From Chryseobacterium taichungense (GTDB taxonomy: Bacteria; Bacteroidota; Bacteroidia; Flavobacteriales; Weeksellaceae), in assembly GCF_900109935.1 (NCBI RefSeq), contig NZ_FOBV01000012.1, positions 1 to 64,000 on the forward strand: a DNA stretch of 64,000 nt, in the 5' to 3' direction. Shown here in pieces: positions 52,509-61,668 of this stretch (positions are counted from its first letter, which is position 1; each line of letters begins with the position of its first letter). The notes below the pieces were generated by a model. The model had not been told where the DNA came from, did no database searches, and saw only the letters and a program-made list of their open reading frames with translations. The translations under genes were made by a program, and so were the position numbers.

Positions 52509-52562
52509 ATGATCACCATTAAAGATGAATTTTTCAACTAAATGATAAAATTTCAAATAAGA

Positions 52563-54332
52563 TTAAAGCGGGCTTACCAACTGGGTAAACCATTCTTTTA
52601 CGTCACCTTCCAGATAAGGTCCTATTTTTTCTTCGCAGGTTTTGTGATAATTATTCAGCCATGCGATCTCTTCTCCGGAAAGAATATCTTTAACAATCGT
52701 ATCCTTAAAGAACGGACAGAACGTCAATGTTTCAAACTCATAAAATGTTCCGGAATCAGTTGTTTCCGACTCCCGTACTGCGATCAGATTTTCATGACGG
52801 ATTCCGTACTGTCCTTCAACATAATATCCTGGTTCGTTGGAGCATACCATGCCCGGTAGAAGTTCCTGAGGATTCATATCCTTTCTGATATTTTGAGGAC
52901 CTTCGTGGACATTCATAAAACTACCAACTCCATGACCGGTTCCGTGGTTAAAATCTTTGCCTTCCATCCATAGCGGAAGTCTGGCAATCGCATCCAGCTG
53001 CACGCCTCTTGTTCCCTTTGGAAATTTCACCATAGAAAGTCGGATCATTCCCTGCAAAACCAACGTAGAGTTTCTTTTAAACTCATCAGAAACAGTTCCT
53101 AACGCAAAAGTTCTTGTTATATCGGTAGTTCCTTCAAGATACTGACCTCCCGAATCCACCAGAATACTAGCATCATTAGTTACCTCCTTACTGCCTTCGC
53201 TTTTTGCTGAATAGTGCATGATGGCTCCATTATCTTTATATCCGACAATACTTCCAAAGCTTTCTCCTACAAAATTTTCTCCTTCAGCACGGAAACCTCT
53301 GAGCTTTTCCCCAATAGAATATTCGGTCATAGGCTCCTTTCCGGCGTTGTGAGTCAGCCAATACAGGAATTTCACCATAGCCACACCATCTGTCACCATT
53401 ACTTTTCTGAAACCTTCCAGTTCTGTCTCATTTTTCTGGGCTTTCATTAAATTACCAGGAACCGGAGCCTTAATCATATGGTTTTCAGATTTCAAAGCTT
53501 CAAAAATAGACTGATTGCTGTTTGGGGAAACCAAAACTTTTTCATTTTTAAATTCCTTAATGCAATTGTAGAATTCTTCGTAAGGCATCATTTTTACCCA
53601 AGCTTCATCCAATTGTTTTCTGGCTTCTACTTCAAGTTTTTCAAGATCTGTAAAAAGCTTTGCATCATTTTTCGTAATCACGATATATCCTAAAAACACA
53701 GGATTACTCTGCACATCACTTCCCCTGAGGTTGAGCGTCCAGGCAACATCGTCGAGACTTGAAATAACATGAACCGTCGCTTCCATAGATTCCATTTTCT
53801 GGCGGATAGCTGCGATTTTTTCTGCAACAGATTTACCCGCTCTCTCTATTGGATGAACGAAGATCGGATTTTTAGAAGGCGTTCCCCTGTCTTTCCATAC
53901 ATTATCCAAAAGTGGAAAATCTATTAACGATATATTTTTAGCATTTAATCTTTCTGTCAGAAGCTCCCAGTTTGCGTGAGAAGTTGCCAAAGCATTTACA
54001 GCCACTCTTCCTTCTACCGGAATTTCAGAGATAATCCAGTCGATATAATTGGGTGTTCCTTCCATTCCCTCTTTGAAGAGATCAATTCCCGATCCTTCCA
54101 ATTCAATCGCAGCTTGTGTAAAATACCTTCCGTCTGTCCAAAGTCCTGCTTTATCCTTAGTAACCACAACAAAACCTGCGGAACCTAAAAATCCCGAAAG
54201 CCAGGCTCTTTCCTGCCATTCTTCAGGTAAATACTCACTCATGTGCGGATCGGCCGAATATACGATAAATGCATCAACATTATTGTTCTGCATTTCTTCG
54301 CGAAGTGCAGCTATTTTTTCCTTTGAAGTCAT
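52563..54332 (-). CDS. Xaa-Pro aminopeptidase (aminopeptidase P family, M24B)
   Basis: A 589-residue metallopeptidase that removes N-terminal residues preceding proline. The N-terminal half holds two creatinase-like domains (RAWLSGFLGSAGFVVV; DGRYFTQAA). The C-terminal pita-bread fold carries the metal ligands: the two Asp in SGGQYLEGTTDITRT, His in GTGHGVGSFMNVHEGP, and Glu in SNEPGYYVEGQYGIRHENL. No signal peptide, so cytoplasmic. Length matches the long bacterial/eukaryotic APP1-like form (~590). Single gene with its own terminator. Confidence 0.94.
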   Translation of the reverse strand: MTSKEKIAALREEMQNNNVDAFIVYSADPHMSEYLPEEWQERAWLSGFLGSAGFVVVTKDKAGLWTDGRYFTQAAIELEGSGIDLFKEGMEGTPNYIDWIISEIPVEGRVAVNALATSHANWELLTERLNAKNISLIDFPLLDNVWKDRGTPSKNPIFVHPIERAGKSVAEKIAAIRQKMESMEATVHVISSLDDVAWTLNLRGSDVQSNPVFLGYIVITKNDAKLFTDLEKLEVEARKQLDEAWVKMMPYEEFYNCIKEFKNEKVLVSPNSNQSIFEALKSENHMIKAPVPGNLMKAQKNETELEGFRKVMVTDGVAMVKFLYWLTHNAGKEPMTEYSIGEKLRGFRAEGENFVGESFGSIVGYKDNGAIMHYSAKSEGSKEVTNDASILVDSGGQYLEGTTDITRTFALGTVSDEFKRNSTLVLQGMIRLSMVKFPKGTRGVQLDAIARLPLWMEGKDFNHGTGHGVGSFMNVHEGPQNIRKDMNPQELLPGMVCSNEPGYYVEGQYGIRHENLIAVRESETTDSGTFYEFETLTFCPFFKDTIVKDILSGEEIAWLNNYHKTCEEKIGPYLEGDVKEWFTQLVSPL

Positions 54333-54494
54333 TTTTTGAATAATTTTTAAAGATGTGAAGTTACGAATTTAAAGGTTATGAGACAGGGTTTAATTATATT
54401 TTAGCAATTTATCATAGCACATTATATAATATTACACTTTCAAATAATATTTCCTTTATAATTAGCTGGAATGTTTAGTATACCAAAGCTTTTT

Positions 54495-54851
54495 TCACTT
54501 CCCAACGATTACTTTTCGATGTTCGGTTCCCCAATCAGCCAGAGTATCGATGATCTTTTTTAAAGTCAAACCGTATTCTGTCAGTTGATACTGTACCGTT
54601 ACGGGTTGCGTGTCAATAACCGTTCGTTTTATAAGTTTATTCATTTCCAGATCCTTCAGTTCTTTACTGAGCATTTTATTGGAAATGCCTTTCACATCAT
54701 TCAGGATATCAGAAAAACGTCTTTTGTTATAATAGCAAACCGAAGAAATTATTGAGATCTTCCATTTGCCATTCAATATGTCCATTGCATCATGAACAGC
54801 CATAATTTGTTTTCTGTTTGTGTCGTTATCCGAGCATTTTATTTCCTCCAT
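54495..54851 (-). CDS. HxlR family transcriptional regulator
   Basis: A 118-residue winged-helix regulator. The HxlR pattern is clear: AMDILNGKWKISIISSV, RRFSDILNDVKGISNKMLSKEL and YQLTEYGLTL. Cys6 near the N-terminus is placed like the redox- or aldehyde-sensing cysteine of some family members (HypR, YodB), though sensing here is inference. It is divergent from the SDR gene, with six GTTAC boxes in the shared region covering its own -7 element. Confidence 0.92.
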   Translation of the reverse strand: MEEIKCSDNDTNRKQIMAVHDAMDILNGKWKISIISSVCYYNKRRFSDILNDVKGISNKMLSKELKDLEMNKLIKRTVIDTQPVTVQYQLTEYGLTLKKIIDTLADWGTEHRKVIVGK

Positions 54852-54853
54852 AA

Positions 54854-54929
54854 GTTACCTTGTTACTCAAAAGTTACTGTTACTTTTAGTTACAAAGTTA
54901 CTAAAATAAATTTATTCATTTTAAATTTG
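54854..54929. promoter_or_regulatory. Divergent hxlR/SDR promoters with six GTTAC boxes
   Basis: GTTAC occurs at 54854, 54862, 54873, 54879, 54889 and 54897, all in one orientation. They form three close pairs (start-to-start 8, 6 and 8 bases). The hxlR -7 element TAACTTTG (minus strand, 54893-54900) lies inside the last pair. The SDR -7 element TAAATTTG is at 54922-54929, so the last box falls near its -33 position. A regulator bound here could control both genes. Confidence 0.75.
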
Positions 54930-55013
54930 CATCGTTAAAGAAATCGATTTCAAAAACAAAATAAATTCAAGTCTTAGACAAAAATTAATTTTCAATCATT
55001 AAAAATTTAAAAA

Positions 55014-55748
55014 ATGAATTTCACAAATAAAAATGTAGTGATTACAGGCGGAAGTGCGGGAATTGGACTAGCAACCGCAAAAACGTTTATTGAAAAAGGA
55101 GCAAATGTTTTAATAACAGGACGAAATGCGGATAGTCTGCATACAGCTTCAGTGGAAATTAATAGCCCAAATTTGAAAACTTTAGCTTCTGATATTTCTA
55201 AACTGGCAGACATTGCAACATTGGAAAAAGAAATTGCAGAAAGCGGAAACAAAGTTGATGTGCTGGTTCTGAACGCAGGAATTGCAAAACAATTTTCAAT
55301 AGAAGAAACAACAGAAGAAGTGTTTGATGATTTGTTCAATATCAACGTGAAAGGATTGTTCTTTACATTACAAAACCTAATTCCACATTTAGCAGAAGGC
55401 GCCTCTGTTATTCTTATTTCGTCAGGAGTTTCAGTGAGCGGATATGCACAAATGGGAGCTTACGCCGCAACAAAAAGTGCAGTTGATGCAATTGCACGTA
55501 CTGCAGCCATAGAATTGGCAGACAGAAAAATTCGGGTAAATACTGTAGCTCCCGGACTAACCGATACACCAATGAATCGACAAACACCGGAAGATATTAA
55601 AAATGCTATTGCCGCAGCAGTACCTTTGAAACGAATTGGAGAAGCGGAAGAAATAGCAAATGCCATTGTTTTCCTGGCTTCAAGCGAAGCTTCTTATATT
55701 TCAGGTTCATACCTGTCAGTTGATGGCGGTGTGACTATTCGCAGATAA
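55014..55748 (+). CDS. SDR family oxidoreductase
   Basis: A 244-residue classical short-chain dehydrogenase/reductase. The cofactor motif TGGSAGIG is at residues 10-17, with ARN-like GRNADS after it (suggesting NADP(H)), the structural VLNAG near 85-89, catalytic Ser in ISSGVSVSG, and YAATK at about 149-153. The C-terminal YISGSYLSVDGGVTIRR is typical. It is divergent from an HxlR regulator, a common pairing that responds to quinones or aldehydes; the true substrate is unknown. Confidence 0.93.
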   Translation: MNFTNKNVVITGGSAGIGLATAKTFIEKGANVLITGRNADSLHTASVEINSPNLKTLASDISKLADIATLEKEIAESGNKVDVLVLNAGIAKQFSIEETTEEVFDDLFNINVKGLFFTLQNLIPHLAEGASVILISSGVSVSGYAQMGAYAATKSAVDAIARTAAIELADRKIRVNTVAPGLTDTPMNRQTPEDIKNAIAAAVPLKRIGEAEEIANAIVFLASSEASYISGSYLSVDGGVTIRR

Positions 55749-55778
55749 TATTTAAAACTCATTTTCGCTTTTGCGTCA

Positions 55779-55822
55779 AAGCGTTGTCAAGGTTATTGAA
55801 TGAATCTTAACAACGCTTTTTC
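55779..55822. terminator. Hairpin after the SDR gene
   Basis: AAAGCGTTGT (55779-55788) pairs with ACAACGCTTT (55811-55820) across a 22-base loop, then two more T. It sits between convergent genes. Confidence 0.6.
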
Positions 55823-55882
55823 AATAAATTTTAATTCACAACAGTTTATTGCGATGAATGATTTTTCAGATTGTTGTTTGCT

Positions 55883-57088
55883 TTATTTATTTTCTGTAGA
55901 TAATCGATGATTTCTTGTTTTAATATAATTCCAGATCAGATACAGCAGAAATAGACTGATCCAAACACTTAGGACGACGATCATGAAAATAATCTGTATT
56001 GACAGATGCAGATAATTGGGTTTATAAAACAGGCGTTCGAGTGTATTAAATTTATCCTTCAACTTAGCTCTGTCAAAAGTATTCCGAATCTCATTGAGAG
56101 GCTCCCTATTGTGATCACGGAAATAAAAGACATCATGCTTCAGATCCTTGGGAACTATTTGTGATTCTATGTTATATTTCTTAAACAAAGTGTCCAGACG
56201 CTGAAACGAATGAAGCAGTGAATCCTGATCATATTTATAAAGTAATTTATATCTCGCTACGGCATTTTGATATTGTTGTGTAGCTTCAGAAACGTTACGG
56301 ACAGGACTATATAAAATCTTATTTTCCAAAAAGATACAGATATCTTCATCATATTCCGGATCTACCTCACTACCTTTAAATACAATTTCCGTACTGTCTC
56401 CGATCACTTTTTTGGAAATAATTCTTTTGGTAAAGTCTTTAGGTTCAAGTCCTAAATAATCCATTCCTGATAGTATTTTAGAACTGATGTTTTTATAATC
56501 AGAACTTAGTATTTTCAACGTATCTATACTATAATAGTTTGTTTCAACGGAATAATATTCCGTATCATTAGGATTGTAATAAGTGGTGTCAGTTTCCGCA
56601 ATCACCGGATAAGGTTTAGGATATAAAATATTTTCCGGATTAAATAATTTATCAGAACTATAGGAAGTATAATTGTACAAAAACGGGTATAATACATTCA
56701 GAAAAGTTTTGTCTTTATTAAAATCCTTTTCAGGAAGCTCCTGTCTCATTTTGGCATTCAACCCAAAACTGTAGCTTATGAAAAAAGTCAGCGAGAGAAA
56801 GGAAATCAGTAATAAAGAAGCACCAATTTTTACAGTATTAATGACACTATATTTCTTTTTGGAATGATTTCTCAATAACAAAACAAGAAAGCAAAACAGA
56901 AACAGACCGGTAATAAAAAAGTGGGAAATAGAAACGTCATCATAAAATTTGAATCTGTAAAACTCCGTATAAATATCGATTTTACGGATACCTTCAAACT
57001 TGAAATAGCCATAGATAAAATAGCCCAAATGTATTACGCTTAAAACAATAACAGATTTGATTAGAAATTTTTTTAATTGTTTGTCCAT
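55883..57088 (-). CDS. Membrane protein of unknown function
   Basis: A 401-residue protein with three N-terminal hydrophobic segments (about residues 10-29, 54-72 and 86-110), a large soluble middle rich in Tyr, Asp and Ser (about 115-360) and one C-terminal helix (about 366-390) with a basic end. This layout places the middle part in the periplasm. I do not recognise a family. Upstream on the same strand lies a degraded frame (57170-57385), so it may belong to a partly decayed cluster. Confidence 0.7.
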   Translation of the reverse strand: MDKQLKKFLIKSVIVLSVIHLGYFIYGYFKFEGIRKIDIYTEFYRFKFYDDVSISHFFITGLFLFCFLVLLLRNHSKKKYSVINTVKIGASLLLISFLSLTFFISYSFGLNAKMRQELPEKDFNKDKTFLNVLYPFLYNYTSYSSDKLFNPENILYPKPYPVIAETDTTYYNPNDTEYYSVETNYYSIDTLKILSSDYKNISSKILSGMDYLGLEPKDFTKRIISKKVIGDSTEIVFKGSEVDPEYDEDICIFLENKILYSPVRNVSEATQQYQNAVARYKLLYKYDQDSLLHSFQRLDTLFKKYNIESQIVPKDLKHDVFYFRDHNREPLNEIRNTFDRAKLKDKFNTLERLFYKPNYLHLSIQIIFMIVVLSVWISLFLLYLIWNYIKTRNHRLSTENK

Positions 57089-57169
57089 AATTGCAATAAT
57101 ATATTCTTTAAAGTAAGGTTTTTTTTAAAATAAACCGTAATTAATCAGATCCTGACATAATTCTAATTC

Positions 57170-57385
57170 TCATTTTTCATATTCAGCCTCTGAATATGAG
57201 CTTCCATCAGGCAAAGTTGACGTAAGGTCGGTTATCCTATATCTTCGCTTAAGTTTTCAAATTCAACAGTGAAATCAAAGTAGTGAATATAACATATATC
57301 ATATTTAAACCTCCAATTCGGTATTTCTTCAGCCAAAATTAAGTTTAGATCAGAAATTAAAGAATTTTGGAAAGATAATTGCAAT
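57170..57385 (-). pseudogene. Remnant of a small protein gene, frameshifted and without start
   Basis: A minus-strand frame without ATG runs from about 57385 and reads protein-like text such as AEEIPNWRFKYDICYIHYFD and VEFENLSEDI. It then stops, but RITDLTSTLPDGSSYSEAEY follows in another frame and ends at 57170. One missing A near 57237 would join them. It looks like the C-terminal part of a soluble protein whose N-terminus is lost. It lies entirely within the otherwise gene-free 57089-57394 gap. Family not recognised. Confidence 0.45.
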
Positions 57386-57394
57386 ATACGAGAA

Positions 57395-57832
57395 ATGGAA
57401 AGTCAGAATTATAAAAACCACAGGAAGTTTTACGCTCCTCATCATTTCGTTTTTCTTCCATTACTAATCATTTTAGAAGGGATCGGAATTTATAAGGTTT
57501 TTAAGGATGAACAAAACCAACTTTCCTGGATTTTGTTTTCGGTAATTATCTTTCTGATTTTTTATCTGGCGATTATGGTCCGCCAACATTACGCGCTTGG
57601 TCTTCAGAATCGTATCGTACGACTTGAGTTTCGCCAGCGGTATTTTGAGATCTTCGGGTTGAGGTCTGATGGTGTTGAAGAAAAGCTTGCATTCAGTCAG
57701 ATTGCTGCGTTAAGATTTGCTTACGATGATGAATTCAAAGTCTTTCTCGAAAAAGCACTGAAAGAAAAGATGACGGGAGACCAGATCAAAAGATCCATTA
57801 CAAAATGGAGAGCAGACCATCACAGAGTTTGA
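57395..57832 (+). CDS. DUF6526 family membrane protein
   Basis: A 145-residue protein with two membrane helices (about residues 18-34 and 43-62) and a soluble C-terminal part. The opening SQNYKNHRKFYAPHHFVFLP matches the DUF6526 group as I remember it. Function unknown. It is the first gene of a short run with a tiny lipoprotein gene and a topoisomerase IB gene, all closely spaced. Confidence 0.72.
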   Translation: MESQNYKNHRKFYAPHHFVFLPLLIILEGIGIYKVFKDEQNQLSWILFSVIIFLIFYLAIMVRQHYALGLQNRIVRLEFRQRYFEIFGLRSDGVEEKLAFSQIAALRFAYDDEFKVFLEKALKEKMTGDQIKRSITKWRADHHRV

Positions 57833-57860
57833 AAATAATAAACACTAAAATAATATTATC

Positions 57861-58028
57861 ATGAAAAAATGGAGCTTTTACAGTATTGCAATATTAACAT
57901 TACTGACACTTACAAGCTGCGAAGCAGTAGAAACGATCTTCAAGGCAGGAATGTGGTGGGGAATCATATTAGTAGTTGGCGTAATAGCCATTATCTTATG
58001 GCTATTTTCAAGGGGTAGGAACTCTTAA
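57861..58028 (+). CDS. Tiny lipoprotein with one transmembrane helix
   Basis: A 55-residue protein: MKKWSFYSIAILTLLTLTSC is a lipoprotein signal with Cys20 as the lipid site, followed by EAVETIFKAGMWWG and a hydrophobic helix ending in LWLFSRGRNS. Proteins of this type occur in Bacteroidota and have sometimes been labelled phosphatidate cytidylyltransferase, which such a short sequence cannot support. It lies 28 bases after the DUF6526 stop and nine before the topoisomerase start, so it belongs to that operon. Confidence 0.75.
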   Translation: MKKWSFYSIAILTLLTLTSCEAVETIFKAGMWWGIILVVGVIAIILWLFSRGRNS

Positions 58029-58037
58029 CCAAATCTT

Positions 58038-59141
58038 ATGGAAAATTCAGACTTAGAAATCATTTCCCATCTGAAGCCTTCAAAGATTGTCAAAATTATG
58101 AAAGATCCGGTGGCATCTGCAAAGGCGGTACATCTCATTTATACCTCCGATGCAGAGACAGCCGGTATCACACGCAAGAAGACCGGAAAAAAATTTTCTT
58201 ATTACAAAGACGGCGAAAAAATCAGAGATAAAGAGGAAATCACCAGAATCAACAAGCTCGTAATACCACCTGCTTGGGAAAACGTATGGATCTGTGCGCT
58301 TGATAACGGACATCTTCAGGCAACCGGTTTTGATATAAAAAAGAGAAAACAATATCGCTATCATCCGCTCTGGAGTGCATTGCGCAATCATACAAAGTTT
58401 TACAGAATGCTGCAGTTCGGATATGCCTTACCGGACATACGACTACAGGTTGAAAAAGATTTAGCATTAAGAAATTTCGACAAACGAAAAATTCTGGCCT
58501 TAATCGTAAGTCTTATGCAGCGCACCAACATCAGGATCGGAAATAATGCTTACGAAAAATTATACGGCTCTTTTGGCTTAACCACTTTAAAAGATAAACA
58601 CGTAAAAGTTCAGGGACAGAAAATTTCCTTTCATTTTAAAGGTAAAAAGGGGGTTATGCATGATATCGACCTGAAAAGTAAACGGCTGTCAAAACTGATA
58701 CAGAAATGTAAAGATATTCCTGGCAAAGAACTTTTCCAGTACATTGACGATGAAGGAAACCGCCATACCATAGATTCAGGAATGGTGAATGATTATATAA
58801 AAGAGATCAGTGGTGAAGATTTTACGGCAAAAGATTTCAGGACATGGTCGGGAACAGTGAGTGCTTTGATTGCCTTTAAGGAAATCGGGTATGCAGAAAC
58901 CCATACGGAATATAAGAAAAAGGTAAAAGAAGCGCTGGAAATAGTCGCTTCACACCTCGGGAATACAAGTACCGTTTGCCGGAAATATTATGTTCATCCT
59001 TTAGTTATTAATCTTTATGAAAACAATACTATCAAAAAATATCTTGATGAACTTGAAAAAATAGAAGAAAATGATGGTAAAGCCGGGCTTACCCACGAAG
59101 AAAAATTAGTTTTGAAAATACTGGAAACCGAAAAGATGTGA
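58038..59141 (+). CDS. DNA topoisomerase IB
   Basis: A 367-residue poxvirus-type topoisomerase that relaxes supercoils through a 3'-phosphotyrosine intermediate. The N-terminal domain includes IPPAWENVWICALDNGHLQATG and KKRKQYRYHPLW. The catalytic core has LIVSLMQRTNIRIGN (with the catalytic Arg), FHFKGKKGV (the Lys loop), AKDFRTWSGT and CRKYYVHP near residue 317 with the nucleophilic Tyr. Length is normal for bacterial members. It ends the three-gene run that starts at 57395. Confidence 0.94.
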   Translation: MENSDLEIISHLKPSKIVKIMKDPVASAKAVHLIYTSDAETAGITRKKTGKKFSYYKDGEKIRDKEEITRINKLVIPPAWENVWICALDNGHLQATGFDIKKRKQYRYHPLWSALRNHTKFYRMLQFGYALPDIRLQVEKDLALRNFDKRKILALIVSLMQRTNIRIGNNAYEKLYGSFGLTTLKDKHVKVQGQKISFHFKGKKGVMHDIDLKSKRLSKLIQKCKDIPGKELFQYIDDEGNRHTIDSGMVNDYIKEISGEDFTAKDFRTWSGTVSALIAFKEIGYAETHTEYKKKVKEALEIVASHLGNTSTVCRKYYVHPLVINLYENNTIKKYLDELEKIEENDGKAGLTHEEKLVLKILETEKM

Positions 59142-59152
59142 TTGGTTAGTAG

Positions 59153-59446
59153 TGAATAGTGAACTGTCAATCTGCTGCACTGGTCAATTTAAAAATGTCT
59201 AAAAATTCATTATTCACTTGCAAAGCAAATTGACCATAACAGAATAATCAATGGTAAATTGTCAATACGTCGCCGCTTGTCAATTTACTATTCTCGTAAA
59301 ATTAACTATTCACAGGCAAAGCCAAATTGACCATTAACAGAATAACCAATGTTGAATTGTCAATCCGCTATGCTTGTCAATTTTAATAATCTTTTTTAAA
59401 AAATTGACCGCTAACTTGCAAAGCAAAATTGACCATTCACATATTA
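59153..59446. repeat. Three tandem ~98-bp degenerate repeats
   Basis: Units start at about 59153, 59251 and 59349. Each contains TGAATTGTCAAT or a variant near its start, GCTTGTCAATTT in the middle, CTTGCAAAGCAAATTGACC near the end and ACAGAATAA-CCA at the junction. The words are partly inverted copies of one another (GTCAATTT/AAATTGAC). The array fills the gap between the topoisomerase and pruA genes. Related words occur at 40003-40140 and at the borders of the inserts at 44811-45202. Confidence 0.8.
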
Positions 59447-59468
59447 TAATCGACCCAAATAATTGTTG

Positions 59469-59476
59469 TAAATTTG
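59469..59476 (+). promoter_or_regulatory. Putative -7 element of pruA
   Basis: TAAATTTG matches TAnnTTTG and ends 32 bases before the chosen ATG at 59509, which supports that start. Confidence 0.5.
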
Positions 59477-59508
59477 TATCATTAGCAAATAAAAAATATA
59501 CAACTAAT

Positions 59509-61134
59509 ATGTCTAAAGCAATTTCGCAAGTACCATTTGCGGTAAATGAACCGGTAAATTCTTATGCGCCGGGAACTCCGGAAGTAAAAAGCCTTATCGC
59601 TCAATATAAAAAAATGTGGGCTGAAAAGATAGAAATCCCAATGATTATCAATGGTAAAGAAGTAAAAACTGACAACAAAGTTCAGCTTCAGTCACCTCAG
59701 GATCATGCGCATGATTTCGGATTTTATCACAGAGGAACCATGCAACACGTTGATGACGCAATCAACGCTGCATTAGCCGCAAAAAAACAATGGAATGAAC
59801 TTGGCTGGGAACAACGTGCAGCAATTTTCTTAAAAGCTGCTGATCTTTTAGCGGGGCCTTACAGGGATGTAATCAACGCCGCAACGATGATCGGACAATC
59901 TAAGAATGTTCACCAGGCTGAAATTGATTCCGCCTGTGAATTTATTGATTTCTTAAGATTCAATGTAGAATTTATGACAGAAATGTATTCTGAGCAGCCA
60001 GTTTCCGATTCTGGTATCTGGAACCGTGTAGAATACAGACCGTTGGAAGGATTTTGTTTTGCCGTGACGCCATTCAACTTTACAGCTATTTCAGGAAATT
60101 TGCCAACTTGTATGGCCATGCTTGGAAATGTAGTCGTTTGGAAACCATCTGACAAGCAAATCTATTCTGCAAAAGTTATCATGGATGTTTTAATAGAAGC
60201 TGGACTTCCTGCAGGAGTAATCAACATGATTTTCACAGATGGAAAAGAAACTGCTGAAAAAGTATTGGCACACAGAGATTTTGCCGGACTTCACTTTACA
60301 GGTTCCACTAAAGTTTTCCAGGGAATGTGGAAAATGATTGGTGACAATATCCATAACTATAGAACGTACCCAAGAATTGTTGGTGAAACGGGAGGAAAAG
60401 ACTTCGTGATCGCCCATCCTTCAGCCAATGTAGAAGCTGTGGCAACTGCTTTGGTAAGAGGAGCTTTCGAATATCAGGGACAGAAATGTTCGGCGGCATC
60501 TAGAGCTTATATTCCTCAGTCTCTTTGGGCTGACGTAAAAAAAGTAATGGAAAACCAGATCAATTCAATCAAAATCGGTTCTCCAGAAGATCCTTCCAAC
60601 TTTATAAATGCAGTAATTGATAAAAATTCATTTGAAAAATGTAAAGGCTACATCGACAGAGCCAATTCTTCAAACGAAGCAAACGTAGTAATCGGAGGAA
60701 AAACTGATGATTCTAAAGGATGGTTTGTACATCCTACAGTTATTGAAACGACAAATCCTCAGTACGAAAGTATGGTTGAGGAAATCTTCGGACCAATCTT
60801 ATCAGTATTTGTGTATGAAGATGCAAAATGGGCTGAAACATTGGAGCTGGTAGATTCATCTTCTCCTTATTCACTGACAGGTTCAGTTTTTGCACAGGAC
60901 CGCTATGCAATCAATGAGGCTTTCAAGGCATTGGAAAATGCTTCAGGAAACTTTTATATCAATGACAAACCTACAGGTGCAGTTGTTGGGCAGCAACCTT
61001 TTGGAGGGGGTAGAGCTTCCGGAACAAATGATAAAGCAGGGTCAAAAATGAACTTATTACGATGGACCTCAGTAAGATCAATTAAAGAAACTTTTGTGTC
61101 ACCTAAAGACTACAAATATCCATATTTAGGATAA
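59509..61134 (+). CDS. pruA: L-glutamate gamma-semialdehyde dehydrogenase
   Basis: A 541-residue aldehyde dehydrogenase that oxidises glutamate semialdehyde (from proline or P5C) to glutamate with NAD. The start MSKAISQVPFAVNEPVNSY is taken because 45 upstream codons are repeat DNA and a promoter lies between. The catalytic Glu is in GETGGKDF (about residue 292) and the catalytic Cys in YQGQKCSAASR (about 327). FTAISGNLPTCMAMLGNVVVWKPS and the end PFGGGRASGTNDKAG, LRWTSVRSIKE fit the family. No proline dehydrogenase domain is fused to it. Confidence 0.95.
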   Translation: MSKAISQVPFAVNEPVNSYAPGTPEVKSLIAQYKKMWAEKIEIPMIINGKEVKTDNKVQLQSPQDHAHDFGFYHRGTMQHVDDAINAALAAKKQWNELGWEQRAAIFLKAADLLAGPYRDVINAATMIGQSKNVHQAEIDSACEFIDFLRFNVEFMTEMYSEQPVSDSGIWNRVEYRPLEGFCFAVTPFNFTAISGNLPTCMAMLGNVVVWKPSDKQIYSAKVIMDVLIEAGLPAGVINMIFTDGKETAEKVLAHRDFAGLHFTGSTKVFQGMWKMIGDNIHNYRTYPRIVGETGGKDFVIAHPSANVEAVATALVRGAFEYQGQKCSAASRAYIPQSLWADVKKVMENQINSIKIGSPEDPSNFINAVIDKNSFEKCKGYIDRANSSNEANVVIGGKTDDSKGWFVHPTVIETTNPQYESMVEEIFGPILSVFVYEDAKWAETLELVDSSSPYSLTGSVFAQDRYAINEAFKALENASGNFYINDKPTGAVVGQQPFGGGRASGTNDKAGSKMNLLRWTSVRSIKETFVSPKDYKYPYLG

Positions 61135-61321
61135 TTTAATGAGTAATAGCAATAGTTTTGAATAATCTTATTATTTATCACATATACAGCTTCGGATTAA
61201 TTCCGGAGCTTTTTTATTGATCATTAACAATAATTTTAATTATTTATTAAACATTTAATAATCATTAATAAAGTTCGGAATAATTATTGTTTAATGCTTT
61301 ATTCACACTAAACAAAGTATT

Positions 61322-61534
61322 ATGAAAAAATTAATGTTAATCGCAGCACTAGGAATCATAGCAGTAAGTTGCGGAACGAAGGAATCATCAATGTCAAACA
61401 GCAGTACAGATTCAACAGCAGTAGACAATTCATCAACAAATGCAGCGCCTGCTACTACTGATACAATGACGACAACGACAACTACTCCTGACAGTATTAA
61501 AATCAGTGCTGATTCAGCGACTACTGTTAAATAA
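61322..61534 (+). CDS. Small Ser/Thr-rich lipoprotein
   Basis: A 70-residue protein with a lipoprotein signal (IAVSCGTK, Cys17) and a low-complexity mature part of Ser, Thr, Ala and Asp. The end, DSIKISADSATTVK, resembles the tail of the next gene (DSLKMKSDSATTK), so the two are probably related by duplication or shared selection. No family recognised. Confidence 0.7.
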   Translation: MKKLMLIAALGIIAVSCGTKESSMSNSSTDSTAVDNSSTNAAPATTDTMTTTTTTPDSIKISADSATTVK

Positions 61535-61559
61535 TAATAGTTTAACTTACATGAAATTT

Positions 61560-61587
61560 TCCTCAGATTAACTTCTGAGGATTTTTT
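61560..61587 (+). terminator. Terminator between the two small lipoprotein genes
   Basis: TCCTCAG (61560-61566) pairs with CTGAGGA (61575-61581), followed by six T. Confidence 0.75.
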
Positions 61588-61668
61588 GTAGAAGACAAAT
61601 CTCCGACAATGATCCGATTGTCTTTTAACAATTATATTTGAATATACTAAACATTAAAAAATATTTCT

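Noticed and set aside
57861..58028. Tiny lipoprotein as phosphatidate cytidylyltransferase
   Set aside because: 55 residues with one membrane helix cannot hold that enzyme and no motif of it is present.
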